Positions 41,843 through 51,023 of a stretch of 64,000 nucleotides of DNA are shown one piece after another. This DNA comes from Streptomyces sp. XM4193 (GTDB taxonomy: Bacteria; Actinomycetota; Actinomycetes; Streptomycetales; Streptomycetaceae). Every line of letters starts with the position of its first letter. The stretch's first letter is position 1. Below the pieces are notes generated by a model that was given only the letters and a program-made list of their open reading frames with translations, did no database searches and was not told where the DNA came from. The translations under genes were made by a program, and so were the position numbers. Where the stretch lies: contig NZ_JALLGK010000008.1 in the NCBI RefSeq assembly GCF_023072595.1, forward strand, positions 62,001-126,000, given 5' to 3'.

Positions 41843-43300
41843 ATGGCTGCCCGCAAGTCGTCCGCCAAGGACCGCCCCTCGTACCGCTGCACCGAATGTG
41901 GCTGGAGCACGGCCAAATGGCTGGGCCGCTGCCCGGAGTGCCAGGCCTGGGGCACCGTCGAGGAGGTCGGTGCCGCCCCCGGCGTGCGCACCACCGCCGC
42001 CGGGCGGGTCTCCACGCCCGCGCTGCCCATCGGCCAGGTCGACGCCCGGCAGGCCGAGGCCCGCAGCACCGGGGTGGACGAGCTCGACCGGGTGCTGGGC
42101 GGCGGTCTGGTCCCCGGCGCGGTGGTGCTGCTGGCCGGCGAGCCCGGAGTGGGCAAGTCGACGCTGCTGCTGGATGTCGCGGCCAAGGCGGCGGCGCCCG
42201 CGCACCGCACGCTGTACGTCACCGGCGAGGAGTCGGCGAGCCAGGTGCGGATGCGCGCGGACCGGATCGGCGCGCTGGACGACAACCTCTTCCTCGCCGC
42301 CGAGACGGATCTGTCGGCCGTGCTCGGCCATCTCGACGCCGTACAGCCCTCCCTGCTGGTGATGGACTCGGTGCAGACCGTCGCCTCGTCCGAGATTGAC
42401 GGCGCGCCCGGCGGTGTCTCCCAGGTCCGGGAGGTGGCCGGTGCCCTCATCCGGGCCTCCAAGGAGCGCGGGATGGCGACGCTGCTCGTCGGCCACGTCA
42501 CCAAGGACGGCACGATCGCCGGGCCCCGGTTGCTGGAGCATCTGGTCGACGTGGTGCTGCACTTCGAGGGCGACCGGCACGCCCGGCTCCGGCTCGTGCG
42601 CGGCGTGAAGAACAGATACGGCACCACCGACGAGGTCGGCTGCTTCGAGCTGCACGACGAGGGCATCGTCGGGCTGGCCGACCCCTCCGGGCTCTTTCTG
42701 ACCCGCAGGGACGAGCCCGTCCCCGGCACCTGTCTGACCGTGACGCTGGAGGGTCGCCGGCCGCTGGTGGCCGAGGTGCAGGCGCTCACCGTCGACTCCC
42801 AGATCCCCTCGCCCCGCCGCACGACCTCCGGCCTGGAGACCTCCCGGGTGTCGATGATGCTGGCCGTGCTGGAGCAGCGCGGCCGGATCAGCGCGCTGGG
42901 CAAGCGGGACATCTACAGCGCCACCGTGGGCGGGGTGAAGCTCACCGAGCCGGCCGCGGATCTCGCGGTGGCGCTGGCGCTGGCGAGCGCCGCGAGCGAC
43001 ACCCCGCTGCCGAAGAACCTGGTCGCGATAGGCGAGGTCGGGCTCGCCGGCGAGGTCCGGCGGGTGACCGGGGTGCAGCGGCGGCTCGCGGAGGCGGCGC
43101 GGCTCGGCTTCACCCACGCTCTCGTGCCCTCCGACCCCGGGCGGGTGCCGGCCGGGATGCGGGTCAAGGAGGTCGCCGACGTGGGTGAGGCGCTGCGCAC
43201 CCTGCCGCGGCTGTCCGGCGGCGGGCGGCGGAGCGCCGGCGGGCGCGAGGAGCGGCCCGGGCGCGCCGAGCGGGAGGAGCCGGTGCCGGGCGCCCACTGA
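41843..43300 (+). CDS. radA: DNA repair protein RadA (Sms)
   Basis: 485 residues. N-terminal zinc finger C16-x2-C19...C30-x2-C33 (YRCTECGW, GRCPEC). RecA-like ATPase with Walker A GEPGVGKST at 99-107, Walker B LLVMDSVQ, and the RadA-specific motif here spelled KNRYG rather than KNRFG. The C-terminal Lon-protease-like domain (AVALALASAASDTPLPKNLVAIGEVGLAGEVR) lacks the catalytic Ser, as usual. RadA is a branch-migration helicase. TACGGT lies 7 nt before the ATG (leaderless). disA follows on the same strand after 216 bp, the usual radA-disA pairing. Confidence 0.95.
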   Translation: MAARKSSAKDRPSYRCTECGWSTAKWLGRCPECQAWGTVEEVGAAPGVRTTAAGRVSTPALPIGQVDARQAEARSTGVDELDRVLGGGLVPGAVVLLAGEPGVGKSTLLLDVAAKAAAPAHRTLYVTGEESASQVRMRADRIGALDDNLFLAAETDLSAVLGHLDAVQPSLLVMDSVQTVASSEIDGAPGGVSQVREVAGALIRASKERGMATLLVGHVTKDGTIAGPRLLEHLVDVVLHFEGDRHARLRLVRGVKNRYGTTDEVGCFELHDEGIVGLADPSGLFLTRRDEPVPGTCLTVTLEGRRPLVAEVQALTVDSQIPSPRRTTSGLETSRVSMMLAVLEQRGRISALGKRDIYSATVGGVKLTEPAADLAVALALASAASDTPLPKNLVAIGEVGLAGEVRRVTGVQRRLAEAARLGFTHALVPSDPGRVPAGMRVKEVADVGEALRTLPRLSGGGRRSAGGREERPGRAEREEPVPGAH

Positions 43301-43516
43301 GGCGGGCGAGCGGGGCGTCGGAGCGCGCCGTCGCAGGTGAGTCGCGGGTGAAGCGGAGGCGTACTCGGGCCGTCGGGCGGGTGAGTCGTTCCCGTCGGCG
43401 CGGAGTGGACCGTCGGGCGCGTACGGACGCCGGTAGACTTTGGCGCGGTCACGCCCGTCCACCAGTACGCCGAACGTACGTCGAGGGGCACCCGCACTCA
43501 CGACCGAAGGAGCGCC

Positions 43517-44614
43517 GTGGCAGCCAATGAACGGGCAGGAACCGCGGACGGCCTGCTGCGGGCTTCACTCAGCGCCGTCGCCCCCGGAACCGCACTGCGG
43601 GACGGGCTGGAGCGGGTCCTGCGTGGCAACACCGGCGGCCTCATCGTGCTCGGTTTCGACAAGACCGTGGAAGCGCTCTGTTCGGGCGGCTTCGTACTGG
43701 ACGTCGAGTTCAGCGCGACGCGGCTGCGGGAGCTGTGCAAGCTCGACGGCTCGTTGATCATCGACCGGGACGTCACCAAGATCGTGCGGGCGGGCGTGCA
43801 GCTCGTGCCGGACGCCTCCATCCCCACCGAGGAGACCGGCACCCGGCACCGCACCGCACAGCGGGTGTCGATCCAGACCGGTTTCCCGGTCGTCTCGGTC
43901 AGCCAGTCGATGCATCTGATCGCGCTCTACGTCGACGGTCAGCGGCGCGTGCTGGAGGACTCGGCGGCCATCCTCTCCCGCGCCAACCAGGCGCTCGCCA
44001 CTCTGGAGCGCTACAAACTCCGGCTGGACGAGGTGGCGGGCACGCTCTCCGCGCTGGAGATCGAGGACCTGGTGACGGTCCGGGACGTGGCGGCCGTCTC
44101 CCAGCGTCTGGAGATGGTGCGCCGCATCGCCACCGAGATCGCCGAGTACGTCGTGGAGCTCGGCACCGACGGGCGGCTGCTGGCGCTTCAGCTGGACGAG
44201 CTGATTGCCGGCGTCGAGCCGGAGCGCCAGCTCGTCGCCCGCGACTACGTGCCGGAGCCGAGCGGCAAGCGGACCAGGACGGTCGGCGGCGCGCTCGGCG
44301 AGCTGGACCGGCTCAGCCACACCGAGCTGCTCGAACTCCCCACCGTGGCACGGTCCCTGGGCTACAGCGGCGCGCCGGAGACGCTGGACTCCGCGGTGTC
44401 GCCGCGCGGTTTCCGGCTGCTGGCGAAGGTGCCGCGGCTGCCCAACACCGTGATCGAGCGGCTGGTCGACCACTTCGGCGGACTCCAGAAGCTGCTCGCG
44501 GCGAGCGTGGACGACCTCCAGGCCGTGGACGGCGTCGGCGAGGCCCGGGCCCGTTCGGTCCGGGAGGGGCTGTCGCGGCTCGCCGAGTCCTCCATCCTGG
44601 AGCGCTACGTCTGA
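43517..44614 (+). CDS. disA: DNA integrity scanning diadenylate cyclase DisA
   Basis: 365 residues. N-terminal DAC domain: the motif usually DGA is D77-G78-S79 here (KLDGSLI); RHR is intact (GTRHRTAQR, 110-112). A helical linker (ALATLERYKLRLDEVAGTLSALE) leads to a C-terminal helix-hairpin-helix DNA-binding domain (VERLVDHFGGLQKLL, VDGVGEARARSVREGL). It makes c-di-AMP from two ATP and is inhibited by branched DNA. GTG start with GAAGGAG upstream. A strong terminator follows. Confidence 0.95.
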   Translation: MAANERAGTADGLLRASLSAVAPGTALRDGLERVLRGNTGGLIVLGFDKTVEALCSGGFVLDVEFSATRLRELCKLDGSLIIDRDVTKIVRAGVQLVPDASIPTEETGTRHRTAQRVSIQTGFPVVSVSQSMHLIALYVDGQRRVLEDSAAILSRANQALATLERYKLRLDEVAGTLSALEIEDLVTVRDVAAVSQRLEMVRRIATEIAEYVVELGTDGRLLALQLDELIAGVEPERQLVARDYVPEPSGKRTRTVGGALGELDRLSHTELLELPTVARSLGYSGAPETLDSAVSPRGFRLLAKVPRLPNTVIERLVDHFGGLQKLLAASVDDLQAVDGVGEARARSVREGLSRLAESSILERYV

Positions 44615-44657
44615 CGCCGGCGGGCGACGAGGGCCGAGAGGCGACGGAAACAGCGCG

Positions 44658-44690
44658 AAGGCCGTGAACCCGGGTGGGGTTCACGGCCTT
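44658..44690 (+). terminator. Terminator after disA
   Basis: AAGGCCGTGAACCC (44658-44671) pairs with GGGTTCACGGCCTT (44677-44690), a perfect 14-bp stem with a five-base loop and trailing TT. Confidence 0.88.
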
Positions 44691-44751
44691 TTCGCTGTGG
44701 TGACGGCCTTCGCGCTGCGGTGCTGCCGGCTCGGTCGCCGGCCGCCCCGGC

Positions 44752-45555
44752 TCAGTCCTTGGCGAGGACGAAGGAGGTCTGCGCGGTGCCGAGGCCGGGG
44801 ATCTCGACCTCGACCAGGTAGGTCCCGGCCTTCGGCGCTCCGCCCGACGGCGTGGCGCAGGAGGCGGCGCTGCGGTCGCGCTTCCAGGTGAGCGTGTGGG
44901 TCGTCTTCTCCCGTGCGGCGACCCGCAGTTCGTCGCTGCCGTCGGCCGCGCAGTGCTCGGAGGACCAGATCGTGCTGTCGTCGCTGTCGACGATGGTGAA
45001 GACCGCACGGTCGCCGTTGACGTCCACCTTGCAGGGGGTGCCGCTGGTGTTCTCCACCGTCAGGCGCAGCTTGGGTCGCTCGCCGGGCGCGTACTCGTTC
45101 CGCGCGGCGACCAGGCTGACCTTCGCCTGGCCGGAGCGGCAGGCATCCAGCCCGTCGACGTCCCCGCCGCCGCCCGAACCGCCGGAACCGCCCGAGCCGG
45201 CGTCCGAGTCCGATCCCTCCGACTCCTCGGACCCCCCGGAACCGGAGCCGCCCGTGCCGCCCTCGTTGTCGTCGTCGGCGCCGCCGGAACCCTCCTCGTC
45301 CTCCTCGTCCCGGCCGCCGGGGCGGTTGTCGGGTACGGACTCGGAGCTGGTGGGCCCGGGCGTGATGGAGCTCGCCGCGCCCTCACCACGATCGTCCTGG
45401 CCCGCCTTGCCCGCCTGATTGCCGCCGCCACCGCCCATGCTGAGCGCCCACACGACGAGCATGACCAGCATCGCGACAAGCGCGAGTGCCACCGCCCTCC
45501 GACGCCAGTAGATGGAGGAGGGAAGCGGCCCGACCGGATTGCGCATAGATCCCAC
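44752..45555 (-). CDS. Membrane-anchored protein with acidic linker, function unknown
   Basis: 267 residues. One TM helix about 21-41 (AVALALVAMLVMLVVWALSM), then an extracytoplasmic low-complexity linker (about 45-140) of Gly, Ser, Asp and Glu, then a folded domain of about 125 residues with beta strands (KVSLVAARNEYAPGERPKLRLTVEN, TYLVEVEIPGLGTAQTSF) and four Cys likely in two disulphides (ACRSG, PCKVDV, EHCAAD, ASCATP). TAAGGT is 6 nt before the GTG at 45555, supporting that start. The domain resembles intracellular-proteinase-inhibitor (BsuPI)-like sandwiches only loosely. Divergent from mutY, convergent with disA. Confidence 0.75.
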   Translation of the reverse strand: MGSMRNPVGPLPSSIYWRRRAVALALVAMLVMLVVWALSMGGGGGNQAGKAGQDDRGEGAASSITPGPTSSESVPDNRPGGRDEEDEEGSGGADDDNEGGTGGSGSGGSEESEGSDSDAGSGGSGGSGGGGDVDGLDACRSGQAKVSLVAARNEYAPGERPKLRLTVENTSGTPCKVDVNGDRAVFTIVDSDDSTIWSSEHCAADGSDELRVAAREKTTHTLTWKRDRSAASCATPSGGAPKAGTYLVEVEIPGLGTAQTSFVLAKD

Positions 45556-45770
45556 GCGGAAACCTTACGAGACATCAGCCCTCGGACAGGGCCGTACCCG
45601 CCGCCGAAGCGAGCAAGTTGTGAACCTTTTCGAACTTTCGCCTTGTCTCGTTGTCCTACGAGCTCTGCGGGCGTCCGGTTCGTCCGGTTGCGACACCCCG
45701 GAGCGGGCGTTGTCCGGCTGCGGCGCGGAGTTTTCACCACTGCTGCGCTCCGTGCCAGGATCGGAAGGCC

Positions 45771-46709
45771 ATGACTGCTACCTCTGAATGCCACGCGACC
45801 GACGACCACCGCGCCGCCCTGCGGCTGCACGCTCCCGTCAACGAATGGTTCACCGAACATGCCAGGGAGCTGCCCTGGCGACGCCCCGAGGCCGGAGCCT
45901 GGGGCGTGATGGTCAGCGAGTTCATGCTTCAACAGACGCCCGTCTCACGGGTGTTGCCCGTCTACGAACAGTGGATGGCCCGCTGGCCGCGCCCCGCGGA
46001 CCTCGCCGCCGAGGAACCCGGGGAGGCCGTACGCGCCTGGGGCCGGCTGGGCTATCCGCGCCGCGCACTGCGGCTGCACGGCGCCGCAGCGGCCATAGCG
46101 GAACGCCACGGCGGCGATGTGCCCACCGGGCACGCCCAGTTGCTGGCGCTGCCGGGTGTCGGCGAGTACACGGCGTCGGCGGTGGCGTCCTTCGCGTACG
46201 GCCAGCGCCATCCGGTGCTGGACACCAACGTGCGCAGGGTCTTCGCCCGGCTCTTCCGCGGCCAGGAGTTCCCGCCGAACGCCACCACCGCCGCCGAACG
46301 CAAGCTCGCCCGTGCGGTGCTGCCCGAGGAGGAGGCGACCGCGGCCCGCTGGGCGGCGGCGACGATGGAGTTGGGCGCGCTGGTCTGCACGGCCCGCAAA
46401 CCCGACTGCCACGCCTGCCCCGTCGCCGCCGAGTGCGCCTGGAAGATCGCCGGTTCACCGCCGTACGAAGGGCCGCCGCGGCGCACCCAGACGTACGCCG
46501 GCACCGATCGCCAGGTGCGCGGACGGCTGCTCGCGGTGCTCCGGGAGACCTCGGCGCCGGTGCCGAGGGAGCGCCTGGACGAGGTCTGGCACGAACCGGC
46601 CCAGCGCGCACGGGCGCTGGACGGGCTGGTCGCGGACGGACTGGTGGAGCCGCTGGCGGGCGGCGTCTACCGGCTGCCGCGCAGTCGGCCGCACAGCGCA
46701 GCCCGCTGA
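45771..46709 (+). CDS. mutY: A/G-specific adenine glycosylase
   Basis: 312 residues. HhH-GPD fold: catalytic Glu region SEFMLQQTPVSRV, HhH LLALPGVGEYTASAVASFA, catalytic Asp in PVLDTNVRRVF, and the [4Fe-4S] cluster C-x6-C-x2-C-x5-C in CTARKPDCHACPVAAEC. It removes adenine mispaired with 8-oxoguanine. The C-terminal NUDIX-like domain that recognises 8-oxoG is essentially absent; only about 75 residues follow the cluster. ATG at 45771; GGAAGG upstream. Placed between DNA-integrity genes and the sigE operon. Confidence 0.93.
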   Translation: MTATSECHATDDHRAALRLHAPVNEWFTEHARELPWRRPEAGAWGVMVSEFMLQQTPVSRVLPVYEQWMARWPRPADLAAEEPGEAVRAWGRLGYPRRALRLHGAAAAIAERHGGDVPTGHAQLLALPGVGEYTASAVASFAYGQRHPVLDTNVRRVFARLFRGQEFPPNATTAAERKLARAVLPEEEATAARWAAATMELGALVCTARKPDCHACPVAAECAWKIAGSPPYEGPPRRTQTYAGTDRQVRGRLLAVLRETSAPVPRERLDEVWHEPAQRARALDGLVADGLVEPLAGGVYRLPRSRPHSAAR

Positions 46710-46807
46710 GGCACCGGACACCGCGCCCCGCCGGGGCCGGTGAGCCGGCCGGGCGCGGGCCCCGGGGGGGAACGACCGACCAGAGACGACCGAGCAAAGG
46801 GTGTGAA

Positions 46808-46836
46808 GCGGGACACAACATCAGTTGTCGTCCCGC
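46808..46836. terminator. Hairpin between mutY and sigE
   Basis: GCGGGAC (46808-46814) with GTCCCGC (46830-46836), and inner ACAAC with GTTGT, form a 12-bp stem with one bulged base and an ATCA loop. It probably ends mutY transcription or insulates the sigE promoter. Confidence 0.65.
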
Positions 46837-46844
46837 TGTTACAC

Positions 46845-46869
46845 AACCGATGGGTGCCCGTGCGCCGTC
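46845..46869 (+). promoter_or_regulatory. Candidate ECF (SigE-type) promoter of sigE
   Basis: AACC (46845-46848) and CGTC (46866-46869) are 17 bp apart, the pattern of ECF sigma promoters. sigE is transcribed from a promoter controlled by CseB in S. coelicolor, so autoregulation or CseB control at this place is plausible. Confidence 0.4.
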
Positions 46870-46965
46870 CGTGCGCTGTCGAGCAAAGCCCCGCAACACC
46901 GCCTCCCTACTGTCCTGTCCGTACCGCCCGCATCCGGGCAGGGGGACGTGACAGGGGAGGCGAAG

Positions 46966-47574
46966 ATGACGGCGACGGCACAGGTGCTCGACTTCGAGGA
47001 GTACGTACGGACGCGGCAGGACGCACTGCTGCGCAGCGCACGCCGTCTGGTCTCCGACCCCCTGGACGCACAGGACCTGCTCCAGACCGCACTCGCCCGC
47101 ACCTGCGACAAGTGGGACAGGATCGCCGACAAGTCGCTGGCCGACGCCTATCTGCGCCGAGTGATGATCAACACGCGTACGGAGTGGTGGCGTTCGAGGA
47201 AACTGGAGGAAGTGCCGACGGACGTGCTGCCCGAGGTGATCGGCGTCGAGGACGGCATCGAGCAGTGCGCCGACCGCGAGCTGCTGCTGGAGCTGCTGTG
47301 GGCACTGCCGCCCAAGCAGCGCAGCGTGGTCGTCCTTCGTCACTGGGAGCAGTTGAGCACCGAGGAGACCGCTTCGGCTCTCGGAATGTCGGTGGGTACG
47401 GTGAAGAGCACGCTGCACCGGGCACTCGCCCGGCTGCGCTCGGAGCTGTTGAGCAGGGAGCAGCAGTGGCAGCAGGACACACACGAGGAGCCGATGAGCC
47501 GGCCGACCGATCTCGCCTGCCTGCCGTCCGCGTGCGCGCGGCCCGTCGCACCACCGACCGTGTGCGCCGCCTGA
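46966..47574 (+). CDS. sigE: ECF sigma factor SigE, cell-envelope stress
   Basis: 202 residues. Region 2: FEEYVRTRQDALLRSARRLV, DAQDLLQTALARTCDKWDRI, AYLRRVMINTRTEWWRS. Region 4: ALPPKQRSVVVLRHWEQLS, TASALGMSVGTVKSTLHRALARLR. These match Streptomyces SigE as I know it. It directs genes for wall repair and integrity after lysozyme or antibiotic damage. The C-terminal about 35 residues (after SELLSREQQWQQ) are a variable tail. GGGGAGG precedes the ATG. First gene of sigE-cseA-cseB-cseC; its stop overlaps cseA by 13 bp. Confidence 0.95.
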   Translation: MTATAQVLDFEEYVRTRQDALLRSARRLVSDPLDAQDLLQTALARTCDKWDRIADKSLADAYLRRVMINTRTEWWRSRKLEEVPTDVLPEVIGVEDGIEQCADRELLLELLWALPPKQRSVVVLRHWEQLSTEETASALGMSVGTVKSTLHRALARLRSELLSREQQWQQDTHEEPMSRPTDLACLPSACARPVAPPTVCAA

Positions 47575-48323
47575 GCCCTCTGCGCGCGGGCGTCCTCGGC
47601 GGCGCCTCCGCCGGTTTCGCCGCGCTGCTGGTCGTCGCGGTGGCCGGCTGCGGCGCGACGGGCGAAGGCGTACGGGTCGAGCAGCCCGCCGCCGCGGACG
47701 CCGGCCCCGAGGGCCGTGCCTCCCCGCTGCCGGCCGCCACCGTCACACCGAGCGAGACACCGCCCTCCCCTTCGGGCTCCAAGAGCCCCGGAGGCAAGCC
47801 GGACAAGTCCCACAGCCCCAGCCCGGTGGCTCCGAGCACCAGCTTCTCGGCGCCCGAGGTGTCGCCGCCCGGCGCCCGGCGGCAGTTGGACGTGATCACG
47901 CTCGTACGGCAGGACCCCAGGGTCGGCGCCGAGGTCAAGGAGAGCCTGGTGCCGTGCTCGGGGCAGTGGCCGGTCGACGTGGCCTACGGTCGGCTCACCG
48001 GCGCGGGCGCCTCCGACGTGATCGTGAACGTCACCAGCTGCGCCGACGGCAAGGGGCTCGGCAGCTACGTCTACCGCGAGACCCGGGACGGGCGCTATGT
48101 GAACGTCTTCGCCGAGGAGGAGGTCGCGGTCTACGCCCAGGTCGACAAGAGCGCCCTCCGCGTCGACCAGCAGATCTACCTGGACGGGGACGCCATGTGC
48201 TGCCCCACCGGTCAGGATGTGGTGACGTACATGTGGCGCGGTGGCAAGTTCGCCGAGATGGACCGCGTCTACAAGGACTATCCGAAGCCGACCGACGAGG
48301 GCCGGGACGACGGGGAGGGCTGA
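47562..48323 (+). CDS. cseA: Lipoprotein CseA, modulator of the SigE response
   Basis: 253 residues. Lipoprotein signal 1-27 with a clear lipobox (VAVAGC). A long Pro/Ser/Lys-rich linker (about 35-100) precedes a folded part (RQLDVITLVRQDPRVGAEVKESL, ASDVIVNVTSC, YVNVFAEEEVAVYAQVDK, DGDAMCCPTGQDVVTYMW). The GTG at 47562 gives an ideal short basic n-region; a GTG at 47532 is possible. Neither has a ribosome-binding site, so it relies on coupling with sigE. In S. coelicolor CseA damps sigE activation. Confidence 0.9.
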   Translation: MRRLSPLRAGVLGGASAGFAALLVVAVAGCGATGEGVRVEQPAAADAGPEGRASPLPAATVTPSETPPSPSGSKSPGGKPDKSHSPSPVAPSTSFSAPEVSPPGARRQLDVITLVRQDPRVGAEVKESLVPCSGQWPVDVAYGRLTGAGASDVIVNVTSCADGKGLGSYVYRETRDGRYVNVFAEEEVAVYAQVDKSALRVDQQIYLDGDAMCCPTGQDVVTYMWRGGKFAEMDRVYKDYPKPTDEGRDDGEG

Positions 48324-48330
48324 GCACGCG

Positions 48331-49041
<711 letters not shown>

Positions 49042-49045
49042 GCCG

Positions 49046-50344
49046 GTGCGGGTGAGACTGCGGCCCTCCCGCACCGCGCTCCGGGTGGGGCTGCGCTGGA
49101 AGGTCAGTACGGCGATCGCGGCGGTGAGCGCGCTCGTCGCGCTGCTGCTGAGCCTGATCATCTACAACGCCACCCAGGTCTCCATGCTCAGCAGCAGCCG
49201 GGACGTGCAGGACGAGCGGCTCCAGTCCGCCCTGCGCATCTACGAGTCCACCGAACGCGTCGCGCTCGGCTCCGCCCTCAACGACCCCGATCTGCCCGGC
49301 CCGCTGCGCCGCGCGGTCCTGCGGGGCGAACGCGCCACCTACGTCAGCAACGGCAACTCCGAGGTGCCCGACGTCTGGGCCGCCACCCCGCTGCCCGACG
49401 GCGGCATACTCTCGCTGCACTCCCGCTTCACCGACCGCTACTCGGTCCTGGACGACCTGTCCAGAACGCTGATCCTCGGCTCGCTCTCCGTCGTCGCGGG
49501 TTCCACCGCGCTCGGCGTGCTCATCGGCAGTCGCCTCTCCCGCCGTCTGCGCCGGGCGGCAACCGCCGCCGTACGCGTCACCGAGGGCGACTCCGACGCC
49601 CGCGTACGGGAGTACATCGGCGAACGGCCGCGCGACGAGATCGCCGAACTCGCCCGCGCCGTGGACGAGATGGCCGACGCGCTCCAGGCACGGCTGGAGG
49701 CGGAACGACGGGTGACCGCCGATATCGCGCACGAGCTGCGCACCCCCGTGACCGGGCTGCTCACCGCGGCGCAACTGCTGCCCGAGGGCCGCCCCGCCGA
49801 GTTGGTGCGCGACCGGGCCGAGGTGCTGCGGACCCTGGTGGAGGACGTGCTGGAGGTGGCACGGCTCGACGGCGCGGCGGAGCGCGCGGAGCTCCAGGAG
49901 ATCGCCCTCGGCGAGTTCGTGACACGGCGGGTGCGGGTGCTGGCACCGGACGCCGAGGTGCGCGTCGAACAGGACGCGCACGTCACCACCGACCCGCGGC
50001 GGCTGGAACGCATCCTGGGCAATCTGATCGCCAACGCCGTCCGGCACGGATCGCCGCCGCTGCGGATCGAGGTGGCCGAACGCGTCCTGCGGGTGCGCGA
50101 CCACGGGCCGGGCTTCCCCGAGGAGCTGCTGGCGGAGGGGCCGAGCCGGTTCCGCACCGGCACCAGCGACCGGGCCGGACAGGGGCACGGCCTCGGCCTG
50201 ACCATCGCCGCCGGCCAGGCCCGGGTGCTCGGCGCCCGCCTCGTCTTCCGCAACCTCACACCGGGCGCGCTCGCCACCCTCCGACTCCCCGCCACCCCGC
50301 ACGGCAGCGCCCCGCCGGACCTCCCCGCCCCGCAGCGTCCCTGA
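49046..50344 (+). CDS. cseC: Sensor histidine kinase CseC
   Basis: 432 residues. TM1 about 20-45, an extracytoplasmic sensor domain of about 95 residues, TM2 about 140-165, HAMP, and the kinase core: phosphoacceptor in DIAHELRTPVTGLL, N box NLIANAVRHGSPP, G1 DHGPGFPEELL, G2 GQGHGLGLTIA. Detects wall damage by an unknown ligand. The C-terminus ends in a Pro-rich tail. It closes the sigE operon. Confidence 0.95.
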   Translation: MRVRLRPSRTALRVGLRWKVSTAIAAVSALVALLLSLIIYNATQVSMLSSSRDVQDERLQSALRIYESTERVALGSALNDPDLPGPLRRAVLRGERATYVSNGNSEVPDVWAATPLPDGGILSLHSRFTDRYSVLDDLSRTLILGSLSVVAGSTALGVLIGSRLSRRLRRAATAAVRVTEGDSDARVREYIGERPRDEIAELARAVDEMADALQARLEAERRVTADIAHELRTPVTGLLTAAQLLPEGRPAELVRDRAEVLRTLVEDVLEVARLDGAAERAELQEIALGEFVTRRVRVLAPDAEVRVEQDAHVTTDPRRLERILGNLIANAVRHGSPPLRIEVAERVLRVRDHGPGFPEELLAEGPSRFRTGTSDRAGQGHGLGLTIAAGQARVLGARLVFRNLTPGALATLRLPATPHGSAPPDLPAPQRP

Positions 50345-50386
50345 ACACCGCCGCCCCGGCCGTGCGCACGGTCGGTCGCTCCGGGT

Positions 50387-50779
50387 CTACTGCTCCGGCT
50401 CCTCCGGAAGCCGGTGGAGCTCCACCGGAGTGTTGTACGGCTCGCCACCGGGCCCCGGGCAGGCCGAGATACGGGCGGCCAGCTCCACCGCACGCTCCCG
50501 GCTCGCCAGGTCGACGATCCAGTAGCCGGAGAGGATCATGCCGCCGGCCCGCTGCGGCCCCTTGGTCACCCGGGGCTCGCCGCCGGGCGTCGCGGAGACG
50601 CTGAGCACGGCGCTCGGGCCGCCGAGGCCCCGGGCCTCCACCCATTCACCGTTCGCCTTCAACTCCTCGTTGACCGATTCCATGTGGGCGAACATCCGCC
50701 CCATGTCGTCACCGCTGAGCCGGGACATCTCCGCCTCCCAGGTCTCGGTGTCGTCGAGCAGCTGGATCATGTACAGCAT
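50387..50779 (-). CDS. YCII-related (DGPF-type) domain protein
   Basis: 130 residues with the YCII/DGPF ferredoxin-like fold: MLYMIQLLDD, MGRMFAHMESVNEELKANGEWVEARGLGG, GYWIVDLASRERAVELAARI. Such proteins are found beside ECF sigma factors of the ECF41/42 type, but none lies on the same strand here. A role in small-molecule conversion is suspected in the family. Near-ideal AGGAGG upstream of the ATG. Convergent with cseC. Confidence 0.88.
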   Translation of the reverse strand: MLYMIQLLDDTETWEAEMSRLSGDDMGRMFAHMESVNEELKANGEWVEARGLGGPSAVLSVSATPGGEPRVTKGPQRAGGMILSGYWIVDLASRERAVELAARISACPGPGGEPYNTPVELHRLPEEPEQ

Positions 50780-50967
50780 GGCCGCCTCCTGAGGTCTCAC
50801 GGGCGCCTCTCGCGGCGCCCACACAGTCAGACCCCGCACCCGCCGGAAACTCATCGCCCGACCCGCCCGACCCGCCCGCGCGCCACCCCGGGGCCGGCCC
50901 CCGCGCCGACCGCGCACGCCGGCCGGCCACCCGCCGGCCTCCGAGCACCGCCCGCGCGCACGACGAA

Positions 50968-51004
50968 GGCCGGCCCGGACACGCGGTACGCGTCCGGGCC
51001 GGCC
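50968..51004 (-). terminator. Terminator of clpC
   Basis: GGCCGGCCCGGAC (50968-50980) pairs perfectly with GTCCGGGCCGGCC (50992-51004), loop of 11. It lies 20 bp after the clpC stop. Confidence 0.88.
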
Positions 51005-51023
51005 TGCCGTGCTCCGTGTCGGC

